Below are positions 1 to 10,467 of a DNA stretch of 64,000 nt, piece after piece (within the stretch, counting starts at the first letter, position 1; every line of letters begins with the position of its first letter). A model generated the notes under the pieces. It saw nothing but the letters and a program-made list of their open reading frames with translations, did no database searches and was not told the DNA's origin. The position numbers and the translations under genes were made by a program. The stretch is from Acanthornis magna (lineage: Eukaryota; Chordata; Aves; Passeriformes; Acanthizidae): NCBI GenBank assembly GCA_036785705.1, contig JAWUZG010000362.1, forward strand, positions 1 to 64,000, in the 5' to 3' direction.

Positions 1-101
1 CCTGGCACTGGCACGCTGTGTGGACAGTGCTTGGGTTGGTCAGGGACTCGAGGCACTGGGTGCTGGCAGCTGCCAGGTCCCATCCTGGTTGTGTTCTGCA
101 G

Positions 102-400
102 GAGATCCTGGAAAAAGAGCCAAGGGACCGTCTGACCTTAGGGGTCCGGCATCTCGCCATGCTTGCCATTGAAGAATTAAGGTGGGCCCCCTGCCCCAGA
201 GCTGTAATGCCATCTGCATGAGGCCTTGAGGGGCTGCTCCTAGCGCCAGTGTCCAACTGTCCCTCCTCTGTGCTTGCAGCTTGGTGGAGAACGTGCTGGA
301 GGGCAAAACCAAAAGCCTCCTGTCAGCATGTTTCTCAAGTGTCTTCTGGCTTCCCCCAGAAAAGCAAATGCCGTACAGGACGGCTTCCCTCTACGTCAAG
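102..400 (+). CDS. Partial MROH 5' unit (exons 4 and 5 only, cut by window edge)
   Basis: Exon 4 is at 102-181 and exon 5 at 280-400, the same as in every later unit. Exon 4 follows a TTCTGCAG acceptor and ends AAG|GTGGGC in phase 2. Exon 5 follows CTTGCAG and ends AAG|GTAAGT in phase 0. Exons 1-3 of this unit lie left of the window. The unit is followed by the LTR rather than exon 6, so it is an internal 5'-only unit and not part of a full gene. Confidence 0.8.
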
Positions 401-472
401 GTAAGTGCTGGATGAGCTGCAGGAGCCTCCAGCCCCTCTGGGCTGCTCCCTGCTCACCCTGTGCTGCCCCTT

Positions 473-1083
473 TGTTGGAAAATATACCAATTTAAAAATT
501 TTGTATAACTTTAGTCAAAGACTTTGTTTGTCTTTACCCCGGGAAAAGGAATTTTAAGTTTCTTTTCAGGACATTGTTCTGCCAGGTGAGGTCGGATGAA
601 CTCAACATATCTACAGACTGGGAGTAGCCCAAAGATACCCAGACAGATAAAGGCCATCGATGGAACATTAACAGAACATCGGTGGCCATCTACAAACATC
701 CGCCCCAGAGCACCTCTGACAGAGCTGAAGACATCTCGCCGGGAAAGGACTGATAAGCAATTTGAAAAATGAAGATCTAATTTACATTGGAGGCCAGGGG
801 GATTCGCATCCAGTGGGAAACTGAACACCGGGGGTTGCTCAACTCTGGACCAATGACCTTTGAAACAATGCATCTCTATGGGTTTTGACTGTATAAAATT
901 TGGGGGAAAATCCTGTAAAACTGTGCATCATGGAATGATTCTCTCTGCACACCCAGGCTATGTGTGGATGAGATGATTTCTGTGGCACAGCCTGGCCAGA
1001 ACAGCATCCTGGCCAGATAATAAAGTAACGCCTTGACTCTCTAAGATTAAAAATGTTGTTGGAGGGTTTTTGTTTTTCCCACA
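473..1083 (+). mobile_element. Endogenous retrovirus LTR (copy 1 of 12)
   Basis: A 611-bp element begins TGTTGG and ends CCCACA, the TG...CA termini of a retroviral LTR. It carries a CCAAT box at 850-854, a TATAAA box at 892-897 and an AATAAA signal at 1019-1024, in the spacing expected of U3-R-U5. The inserted block is slightly larger, 471-1097, as shown by comparison with the empty site in the terminal unit at 25,490-25,500. After the LTR come GTTT and a TGGTGAC motif at 1088-1094, like the tRNA-Trp primer-binding site of avian retroviruses. No gag, pol or env is present. It lies in intron 5 in the gene's sense orientation. The LTR call is confident; the ERV family is not assigned. Confidence 0.85.
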
Positions 1084-1097
1084 GTTTTGGTGACACC

Positions 1098-2141
1098 ATG
1101 ACCAGAGATCTGAGGCAGGGTGAGGTCTTGGTGTGGCTTTCCCACCCTTGTGGCTCACATGCCCACCTTGTGCCCCACTTGAGGGAGAAGTGGGGTCTGG
1201 AGGCACTCTGGGTGCCTGGGACTGAGCCCTGTGTCAGTCCTGCCTGGGCGCTGGGTCACTGGGACCCCTTGCTGGGGACAGGTTCCATGTCAACAAGCCC
1301 TGGGAGCCATCGCTTGCTGTAATCGAATAAAAATAGAGAAGACGACGAGGAGACGAAGGGTTCGCAGGAGGGGGTTGTCCTCCCCTTGCTCCCGTTTATG
1401 ATAGGTCCGGGCTAGAGGTGTTGGGGAGGGAGAGAAGGGAAGGACAAAGGTCCTCGCCCCACGAGGGACAGGGAAGGAGGAATCCCCTCCCTGCCCCCGC
1501 AGGGACAGGAGCGAAGGAATCTCCACCCTGCCCCCCGAGGGAAGGGAAGAATCCCAGCCTGCCCCTGTGACAGCCGCTTCCGCAGGGACAGGGCTAACCA
1601 GTCAGGGGAGAGACAAAGGGAGGAGATAAGGGTACATCACCGATAAGAACAGAAGAGGGAGGGGTACAATTCAAGAGAACCAATAATACAGATAAGGGAC
1701 CAGAAGATTGAGGAAAGGTGGGCGGATCCTGAGCCCTGGGCACTCCTTTCCCCAGACCCAGGGGCGGTCCCAGGCACTCAGAGCCCCAGGGTCCTCCCAG
1801 GGCAGGGCTGCTCCCTCTGAGGAGCCGGAGCAGCCTGGGGGGGGAGGCAGCATGAGGGGCGGAGCCGCTTCAATGGCTAGAGGCAGGTGCTGTGTCACAG
1901 TGGGGCCCTTTGTGACACCGCAGTGCAGCACGTGTGGCCAGCCTGCTTGCTGCCCACAGTGGCTGGTGACAGGCAGGAGCCTGGAGCTGAGCAGGAGTCC
2001 CTGAGCGCAGCTCGTGTCTTGCCCCACCATTCCTGGCGGCCCTGTGCGGCTGAATTATTTCTCCACAGTGTTTTCCCAAAGCTTCCCACGACCCCACCCC
2101 AACACCCACCCCATCATCCCCCATACTGTCTGTCCGACAGC
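1098..2141 (+). other. Inter-exon block of the unit: intron 5 remnant, purine-rich block, upstream region
   Basis: No gene is seen here. Bases 1098-1155 match intron 5 of the full gene (25,498-25,555) with three mismatches. Bases 1156-1321 are unclassified. Bases 1322-1735 are strongly purine-rich on this strand; within them, three imperfect repeats of about 37 bp at roughly 1463-1568 alternate AGGGACAGG with CCTGCCCC. Bases 1740-2141 are GC-rich, with GGGCGG-type boxes near 1762 and 1858 and a poly-G run near 1838, and end in a CCGACAG acceptor-like site just before the start codon. The 3' part may hold the native promoter or a 5' UTR intron. The block recurs at +3,128 steps in array A and before exon 1 at 40,032, 56,027, 59,155 and 62,283. 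Confidence 0.6.
1322..1735 (-). repeat. Purine-rich block, possible antisense LTR or unclassified interspersed repeat
   Basis: On the minus strand this is pyrimidine-rich. It contains ATTGG near its 5' side, a CATAAA motif near 1400 and an end in TTCGATTACA. Those features would suit an antisense LTR, but I see no clear start, no poly(A) signal in the right place and no target duplication. It is present once per 3,128-bp unit and absent from intron 5 of the full genes, so it belongs to the sequence upstream of exon 1. Array A copies before exons 1 at 14,654 and 20,910 carry CTCTACCC where the others carry CTCCACCC. Confidence 0.3.
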
Positions 2142-3528
2142 ATGGAGAAGAGACCCCCTGCCTCCCCCATGGAGGCCTGGGAGGAGGAGAGCTCTTCCCA
2201 GGACAGCAGCTCTTTAAATCCCCGGCAGTTCTCTGTCTATGACACGACCACGATGCAGCCGCTGCAGCTTGGTGAGAGGGGGGCCCCGTGGGGCTGAGCA
2301 GGGCTGGGGCCCACCAGCACACCCTGCACCAAGCCAGGATCACATTTTCCTGGCACTGACCTGTCCTGGGGGACAGGCACGGTGTTGCCTGAATGGCAGG
2401 GTAGCTGAGGGCTGGATGCCAGCCCCAGCACAGCCTGTGCCAAGAAAAAGCAGAGCAGAGGGGCTCCAGGGCATGGGCAGTGAGGGGCAGTGGGACTCTG
2501 GACCTTTGCTGCCCATCTGGCAGCATGCTCCTCAGCCCAGGCCACTGGGGCCTTCCCAGCTCCAGCAGGGCAGCTCCTCTGCTGCTCAAAGGCTGTGCCA
2601 GGGGAGCGGGCACGGGGCTGGGTGGAGGGTAGGTCTCTTTGGCTCTCTCCTGTGGCCAGAGCCTCTGCAGCCCTCCCTGCTCTTCCCCTCTGCTAGATGC
2701 CAGCTGGTTGCCTGTGTACGAAGAGACAGAGGATGCTGTGGATTTCATCGTAGCCTTTGTGTCCAACCTCAACAAGGTAGCTGTGGCCAGTTGGACAGTG
2801 GCTGTGCTGGCGTTTGCCGGCAGGGGCTTTGCTGGGCTGTGGAGGGGTGCTGGCTGGGCAGAGCTGCCTTTCTCCCAGGGCACTGCACCCCCAGTGCTCC
2901 AGTGCCACTGGCTGTGCCTGCCCTCCCACACTCCCTGTTTGTGTCTCTGTCCCCCGGCTGCCAGGAGACCTACAAGGCCACGTTTCTGAAGAGCGTCTAC
3001 ATCGTCTGCAAAACCGCCTCGAAACGTGGCTTGACCCAGGGCCTGGATTTGTTCTGCCAAACATGCCAAGTGGCAGAGAATATCCAGGTGAGGGGACACC
3101 TGGAGTTCTGGCAATGGGGCCCAGCACCCCTGGCACTGGCACGCTGTGTGGACAGTGCTTGGGTTGGTCAGGGACTCGAGGCACTGGGTGCTGGCAGCTG
3201 CCAGGTCCCATCCTGGTTGTGTTCTGCAGGAGATCCTGGAAAAAGAGCCAAGGGACCGTCTGACCTTAGGGGTCCGGCATCTCGCCATGCTTGCCATTGA
3301 AGAATTAAGGTGGGCCCCCTGCCCCAGAGCTGTAATGCCATCTGCATGAGGCCTTGAGGGGCTGCTCCTAGCGCCAGTGTCCAACTGTCCCTCCTCTGTG
3401 CTTGCAGCTTGGTGGAGAACGTGCTGGAGGGCAAAACCAAAAGCCTCCTGTCAGCATGTTTCTCAAGTGTCTTCTGGCTTCCCCCAGAAAAGCAAATGCC
3501 GTACAGGACGGCTTCCCTCTACGTCAAG
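2142..3528 (+). CDS. MROH-like 5'-only unit 1 (exons 1-5)
   Basis: Exons are 2142-2271, 2697-2776, 2965-3087, 3230-3309 and 3408-3528. Phases chain perfectly (130, 80, 123, 80 and 121 nt), giving 178 codons, all with GT-AG borders. The start MEKRPPASP was chosen because it follows an acceptor-like CCGACAG. The same frame stays open upstream to an ATG at 1887, but that extension has non-coding composition. The product is the N-terminal alpha-helical part of a maestro heat-like repeat protein, with motifs such as DASWLPVYEETEDAVDFI and RHLAMLAIEEL. No exon 6 follows; an LTR does. If intron 5 is retained, the frame adds VSAG and stops at 3543, giving 182 residues. This unit and unit 2 carry CAGAGCCCC near 1790 and 4918, where all others have CAGACCCCC. 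MROH function is largely unknown. Expression of the unit is unproven. Confidence 0.65.
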
Positions 3529-3600
3529 GTAAGTGCTGGATGAGCTGCAGGAGCCTCCAGCCCCTCTGGGCTGCTCCCTGCTCACCCTGTGCTGCCCCTT

Positions 3601-4211
3601 TGTTGGAAAATATACCAATTTAAAAATTTTGTATAACTTTAGTCAAAGACTTTGTTTGTCTTTACCCCGGGAAAAGGAATTTTAAGTTTCTTTTCAGGAC
3701 ATTGTTCTGCCAGGTGAGGTCGGATGAACTCAACATATCTACAGACTGGGAGTAGCCCAAAGATACCCAGACAGATAAAGGCCATCGATGGAACATTAAC
3801 AGAACATCGGTGGCCATCTACAAACATCCGCCCCAGAGCACCTCTGACAGAGCTGAAGACATCTCGCCGGGAAAGGACTGATAAGCAATTTGAAAAATGA
3901 AGATCTAATTTACATTGGAGGCCAGGGGGATTCGCATCCAGTGGGAAACTGAACACCGGGGGTTGCTCAACTCTGGACCAATGACCTTTGAAACAATGCA
4001 TCTCTATGGGTTTTGACTGTATAAAATTTGGGGGAAAATCCTGTAAAACTGTGCATCATGGAATGATTCTCTCTGCACACCCAGGCTATGTGTGGATGAG
4101 ATGATTTCTGTGGCACAGCCTGGCCAGAACAGCATCCTGGCCAGATAATAAAGTAACGCCTTGACTCTCTAAGATTAAAAATGTTGTTGGAGGGTTTTTG
4201 TTTTTCCCACA
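3601..4211 (+). mobile_element. ERV LTR (copy 2)
   Basis: Same element as at 473-1083, with TATAAA at 4020-4025 and AATAAA at 4147-4152. It lies after exon 5 of unit 1 and about 1 kb before exon 1 of unit 2, in sense orientation. Confidence 0.85.
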
Positions 4212-5269
4212 GTTTTGGTGACACCATGACCAGAGATCTGAGGCAGGGTGAGGTCTTGGTGTGGCTTTCCCACCCTTGTGGCTCACATGCCCACCTTGTG
4301 CCCCACTTGAGGGAGAAGTGGGGTCTGGAGGCACTCTGGGTGCCTGGGACTGAGCCCTGTGTCAGTCCTGCCTGGGCGCTGGGTCACTGGGACCCCTTGC
4401 TGGGGACAGGTTCCATGTCAACAAGCCCTGGGAGCCATCGCTTGCTGTAATCGAATAAAAATAGAGAAGACGACGAGGAGACGAAGGGTTCGCAGGAGGG
4501 GGTTGTCCTCCCCTTGCTCCCGTTTATGATAGGTCCGGGCTAGAGGTGTTGGGGAGGGAGAGAAGGGAAGGACAAAGGTCCTCGCCCCACGAGGGACAGG
4601 GAAGGAGGAATCCCCTCCCTGCCCCCGCAGGGACAGGAGCGAAGGAATCTCCACCCTGCCCCCCGAGGGAAGGGAAGAATCCCAGCCTGCCCCTGTGACA
4701 GCCGCTTCCGCAGGGACAGGGCTAACCAGTCAGGGGAGAGACAAAGGGAGGAGATAAGGGTACATCACCGATAAGAACAGAAGAGGGAGGGGTACAATTC
4801 AAGAGAACCAATAATACAGATAAGGGACCAGAAGATTGAGGAAAGGTGGGCGGATCCTGAGCCCTGGGCACTCCTTTCCCCAGACCCAGGGGCGGTCCCA
4901 GGCACTCAGAGCCCCAGGGTCCTCCCAGGGCAGGGCTGCTCCCTCTGAGGAGCCGGAGCAGCCTGGGGGGGGAGGCAGCATGAGGGGCGGAGCCGCTTCA
5001 ATGGCTAGAGGCAGGTGCTGTGTCACAGTGGGGCCCTTTGTGACACCGCAGTGCAGCACGTGTGGCCAGCCTGCTTGCTGCCCACAGTGGCTGGTGACAG
5101 GCAGGAGCCTGGAGCTGAGCAGGAGTCCCTGAGCGCAGCTCGTGTCTTGCCCCACCATTCCTGGCGGCCCTGTGCGGCTGAATTATTTCTCCACAGTGTT
5201 TTCCCAAAGCTTCCCACGACCCCACCCCAACACCCACCCCATCATCCCCCATACTGTCTGTCCGACAGC

Positions 5270-6656
5270 ATGGAGAAGAGACCCCCTGCCTCCCCCATGG
5301 AGGCCTGGGAGGAGGAGAGCTCTTCCCAGGACAGCAGCTCTTTAAATCCCCGGCAGTTCTCTGTCTATGACACGACCACGATGCAGCCGCTGCAGCTTGG
5401 TGAGAGGGGGGCCCCGTGGGGCTGAGCAGGGCTGGGGCCCACCAGCACACCCTGCACCAAGCCAGGATCACATTTTCCTGGCACTGACCTGTCCTGGGGG
5501 ACAGGCACGGTGTTGCCTGAATGGCAGGGTAGCTGAGGGCTGGATGCCAGCCCCAGCACAGCCTGTGCCAAGAAAAAGCAGAGCAGAGGGGCTCCAGGGC
5601 ATGGGCAGTGAGGGGCAGTGGGACTCTGGACCTTTGCTGCCCATCTGGCAGCATGCTCCTCAGCCCAGGCCACTGGGGCCTTCCCAGCTCCAGCAGGGCA
5701 GCTCCTCTGCTGCTCAAAGGCTGTGCCAGGGGAGCGGGCACGGGGCTGGGTGGAGGGTAGGTCTCTTTGGCTCTCTCCTGTGGCCAGAGCCTCTGCAGCC
5801 CTCCCTGCTCTTCCCCTCTGCTAGATGCCAGCTGGTTGCCTGTGTACGAAGAGACAGAGGATGCTGTGGATTTCATCGTAGCCTTTGTGTCCAACCTCAA
5901 CAAGGTAGCTGTGGCCAGTTGGACAGTGGCTGTGCTGGCGTTTGCCGGCAGGGGCTTTGCTGGGCTGTGGAGGGGTGCTGGCTGGGCAGAGCTGCCTTTC
6001 TCCCAGGGCACTGCACCCCCAGTGCTCCAGTGCCACTGGCTGTGCCTGCCCTCCCACACTCCCTGTTTGTGTCTCTGTCCCCCGGCTGCCAGGAGACCTA
6101 CAAGGCCACGTTTCTGAAGAGCGTCTACATCGTCTGCAAAACCGCCTCGAAACGTGGCTTGACCCAGGGCCTGGATTTGTTCTGCCAAACATGCCAAGTG
6201 GCAGAGAATATCCAGGTGAGGGGACACCTGGAGTTCTGGCAATGGGGCCCAGCACCCCTGGCACTGGCACGCTGTGTGGACAGTGCTTGGGTTGGTCAGG
6301 GACTCGAGGCACTGGGTGCTGGCAGCTGCCAGGTCCCATCCTGGTTGTGTTCTGCAGGAGATCCTGGAAAAAGAGCCAAGGGACCGTCTGACCTTAGGGG
6401 TCCGGCATCTCGCCATGCTTGCCATTGAAGAATTAAGGTGGGCCCCCTGCCCCAGAGCTGTAATGCCATCTGCATGAGGCCTTGAGGGGCTGCTCCTAGC
6501 GCCAGTGTCCAACTGTCCCTCCTCTGTGCTTGCAGCTTGGTGGAGAACGTGCTGGAGGGCAAAACCAAAAGCCTCCTGTCAGCATGTTTCTCAAGTGTCT
6601 TCTGGCTTCCCCCAGAAAAGCAAATGCCGTACAGGACGGCTTCCCTCTACGTCAAG
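5270..6656 (+). CDS. MROH-like 5'-only unit 2 (exons 1-5)
   Basis: Exons are 5270-5399, 5825-5904, 6093-6215, 6358-6437 and 6536-6656. The coding sequence is identical to unit 1. It shares with unit 1 the G variant near 4918 upstream of exon 1, which separates these two leftmost complete units from the rest. Intron retention after exon 5 would stop at 6671. Confidence 0.65.
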
Positions 6657-6728
6657 GTAAGTGCTGGATGAGCTGCAGGAGCCTCCAGCCCCTCTGGGCT
6701 GCTCCCTGCTCACCCTGTGCTGCCCCTT

Positions 6729-7339
6729 TGTTGGAAAATATACCAATTTAAAAATTTTGTATAACTTTAGTCAAAGACTTTGTTTGTCTTTACCCCGGGA
6801 AAAGGAATTTTAAGTTTCTTTTCAGGACATTGTTCTGCCAGGTGAGGTCGGATGAACTCAACATATCTACAGACTGGGAGTAGCCCAAAGATACCCAGAC
6901 AGATAAAGGCCATCGATGGAACATTAACAGAACATCGGTGGCCATCTACAAACATCCGCCCCAGAGCACCTCTGACAGAGCTGAAGACATCTCGCCGGGA
7001 AAGGACTGATAAGCAATTTGAAAAATGAAGATCTAATTTACATTGGAGGCCAGGGGGATTCGCATCCAGTGGGAAACTGAACACCGGGGGTTGCTCAACT
7101 CTGGACCAATGACCTTTGAAACAATGCATCTCTATGGGTTTTGACTGTATAAAATTTGGGGGAAAATCCTGTAAAACTGTGCATCATGGAATGATTCTCT
7201 CTGCACACCCAGGCTATGTGTGGATGAGATGATTTCTGTGGCACAGCCTGGCCAGAACAGCATCCTGGCCAGATAATAAAGTAACGCCTTGACTCTCTAA
7301 GATTAAAAATGTTGTTGGAGGGTTTTTGTTTTTCCCACA
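6729..7339 (+). mobile_element. ERV LTR (copy 3)
   Basis: Between exon 5 of unit 2 and exon 1 of unit 3. Intact TG/CA ends, TATAAA at 7148-7153 and AATAAA at 7275-7280. Confidence 0.85.
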
Positions 7340-8397
7340 GTTTTGGTGACACCATGACCAGAGATCTGAGGCAGGGTGAGGTCTTGGTGTGGCTTTCCCA
7401 CCCTTGTGGCTCACATGCCCACCTTGTGCCCCACTTGAGGGAGAAGTGGGGTCTGGAGGCACTCTGGGTGCCTGGGACTGAGCCCTGTGTCAGTCCTGCC
7501 TGGGCGCTGGGTCACTGGGACCCCTTGCTGGGGACAGGTTCCATGTCAACAAGCCCTGGGAGCCATCGCTTGCTGTAATCGAATAAAAATAGAGAAGACG
7601 ACGAGGAGACGAAGGGTTCGCAGGAGGGGGTTGTCCTCCCCTTGCTCCCGTTTATGATAGGTCCGGGCTAGAGGTGTTGGGGAGGGAGAGAAGGGAAGGA
7701 CAAAGGTCCTCGCCCCACGAGGGACAGGGAAGGAGGAATCCCCTCCCTGCCCCCGCAGGGACAGGAGCGAAGGAATCTCCACCCTGCCCCCCGAGGGAAG
7801 GGAAGAATCCCAGCCTGCCCCTGTGACAGCCGCTTCCGCAGGGACAGGGCTAACCAGTCAGGGGAGAGACAAAGGGAGGAGATAAGGGTACATCACCGAT
7901 AAGAACAGAAGAGGGAGGGGTACAATTCAAGAGAACCAATAATACAGATAAGGGACCAGAAGATTGAGGAAAGGTGGGCGGATCCTGAGCCCTGGGCACT
8001 CCTTTCCCCAGACCCAGGGGCGGTCCCAGGCACTCAGACCCCCAGGGTCCTCCCAGGGCAGGGCTGCTCCCTCTGAGGAGCCGGAGCAGCCTGGGGGGGG
8101 AGGCAGCATGAGGGGCGGAGCCGCTTCAATGGCTAGAGGCAGGTGCTGTGTCACAGTGGGGCCCTTTGTGACACCGCAGTGCAGCACGTGTGGCCAGCCT
8201 GCTTGCTGCCCACAGTGGCTGGTGACAGGCAGGAGCCTGGAGCTGAGCAGGAGTCCCTGAGCGCAGCTCGTGTCTTGCCCCACCATTCCTGGCGGCCCTG
8301 TGCGGCTGAATTATTTCTCCACAGTGTTTTCCCAAAGCTTCCCACGACCCCACCCCAACACCCACCCCATCATCCCCCATACTGTCTGTCCGACAGC

Positions 8398-9784
8398 ATG
8401 GAGAAGAGACCCCCTGCCTCCCCCATGGAGGCCTGGGAGGAGGAGAGCTCTTCCCAGGACAGCAGCTCTTTAAATCCCCGGCAGTTCTCTGTCTATGACA
8501 CGACCACGATGCAGCCGCTGCAGCTTGGTGAGAGGGGGGCCCCGTGGGGCTGAGCAGGGCTGGGGCCCACCAGCACACCCTGCACCAAGCCAGGATCACA
8601 TTTTCCTGGCACTGACCTGTCCTGGGGGACAGGCACGGTGTTGCCTGAATGGCAGGGTAGCTGAGGGCTGGATGCCAGCCCCAGCACAGCCTGTGCCAAG
8701 AAAAAGCAGAGCAGAGGGGCTCCAGGGCATGGGCAGTGAGGGGCAGTGGGACTCTGGACCTTTGCTGCCCATCTGGCAGCATGCTCCTCAGCCCAGGCCA
8801 CTGGGGCCTTCCCAGCTCCAGCAGGGCAGCTCCTCTGCTGCTCAAAGGCTGTGCCAGGGGAGCGGGCACGGGGCTGGGTGGAGGGTAGGTCTCTTTGGCT
8901 CTCTCCTGTGGCCAGAGCCTCTGCAGCCCTCCCTGCTCTTCCCCTCTGCTAGATGCCAGCTGGTTGCCTGTGTACGAAGAGACAGAGGATGCTGTGGATT
9001 TCATCGTAGCCTTTGTGTCCAACCTCAACAAGGTAGCTGTGGCCAGTTGGACAGTGGCTGTGCTGGCGTTTGCCGGCAGGGGCTTTGCTGGGCTGTGGAG
9101 GGGTGCTGGCTGGGCAGAGCTGCCTTTCTCCCAGGGCACTGCACCCCCAGTGCTCCAGTGCCACTGGCTGTGCCTGCCCTCCCACACTCCCTGTTTGTGT
9201 CTCTGTCCCCCGGCTGCCAGGAGACCTACAAGGCCACGTTTCTGAAGAGCGTCTACATCGTCTGCAAAACCGCCTCGAAACGTGGCTTGACCCAGGGCCT
9301 GGATTTGTTCTGCCAAACATGCCAAGTGGCAGAGAATATCCAGGTGAGGGGACACCTGGAGTTCTGGCAATGGGGCCCAGCACCCCTGGCACTGGCACGC
9401 TGTGTGGACAGTGCTTGGGTTGGTCAGGGACTCGAGGCACTGGGTGCTGGCAGCTGCCAGGTCCCATCCTGGTTGTGTTCTGCAGGAGATCCTGGAAAAA
9501 GAGCCAAGGGACCGTCTGACCTTAGGGGTCCGGCATCTCGCCATGCTTGCCATTGAAGAATTAAGGTGGGCCCCCTGCCCCAGAGCTGTAATGCCATCTG
9601 CATGAGGCCTTGAGGGGCTGCTCCTAGCGCCAGTGTCCAACTGTCCCTCCTCTGTGCTTGCAGCTTGGTGGAGAACGTGCTGGAGGGCAAAACCAAAAGC
9701 CTCCTGTCAGCATGTTTCTCAAGTGTCTTCTGGCTTCCCCCAGAAAAGCAAATGCCGTACAGGACGGCTTCCCTCTACGTCAAG
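8398..9784 (+). CDS. MROH-like 5'-only unit 3 (exons 1-5)
   Basis: Exons are 8398-8527, 8953-9032, 9221-9343, 9486-9565 and 9664-9784; coding sequence identical to unit 1. This is the first unit from the left with CAGACCCCC upstream of exon 1 (near 8038), the variant shared by all units to its right, including those in arrays B and C. Confidence 0.65.
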
Positions 9785-9856
9785 GTAAGTGCTGGATGAG
9801 CTGCAGGAGCCTCCAGCCCCTCTGGGCTGCTCCCTGCTCACCCTGTGCTGCCCCTT

Positions 9857-10467
9857 TGTTGGAAAATATACCAATTTAAAAATTTTGTATAACTTTAGTC
9901 AAAGACTTTGTTTGTCTTTACCCCGGGAAAAGGAATTTTAAGTTTCTTTTCAGGACATTGTTCTGCCAGGTGAGGTCGGATGAACTCAACATATCTACAG
10001 ACTGGGAGTAGCCCAAAGATACCCAGACAGATAAAGGCCATCGATGGAACATTAACAGAACATCGGTGGCCATCTACAAACATCCGCCCCAGAGCACCTC
10101 TGACAGAGCTGAAGACATCTCGCCGGGAAAGGACTGATAAGCAATTTGAAAAATGAAGATCTAATTTACATTGGAGGCCAGGGGGATTCGCATCCAGTGG
10201 GAAACTGAACACCGGGGGTTGCTCAACTCTGGACCAATGACCTTTGAAACAATGCATCTCTATGGGTTTTGACTGTATAAAATTTGGGGGAAAATCCTGT
10301 AAAACTGTGCATCATGGAATGATTCTCTCTGCACACCCAGGCTATGTGTGGATGAGATGATTTCTGTGGCACAGCCTGGCCAGAACAGCATCCTGGCCAG
10401 ATAATAAAGTAACGCCTTGACTCTCTAAGATTAAAAATGTTGTTGGAGGGTTTTTGTTTTTCCCACA
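9857..10467 (+). mobile_element. ERV LTR (copy 4)
   Basis: Between exon 5 of unit 3 and exon 1 of unit 4. No internal difference from copies 1-3 was noticed. Confidence 0.85.

Noticed and set aside
471..1097. A coding endogenous provirus in the unit
   Set aside because: Only the LTR and about 14 bases of internal sequence are present; no gag, pol or env frame is found nearby.
1887..2141. Upstream in-frame ATG that would extend exon 1 by 85 residues
   Set aside because: The extension looks like non-coding upstream sequence (runs of Pro and His, no helical pattern), and an acceptor-like site lies directly before the chosen start.
2239..3300. A 353-codon plus-strand open frame through exons 1-4
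   Set aside because: It runs through clear introns in mostly the wrong frame, and its composition is that of GC-rich intron sequence.
1870..3384. A 504-codon open frame on the minus strand, present in every unit
   Set aside because: It is antisense to exons 1-4 and their introns, in GC-rich DNA where stop codons are rare. Its repetition only reflects the repeat unit. The plus-strand exons have matching phases, splice sites and family motifs.
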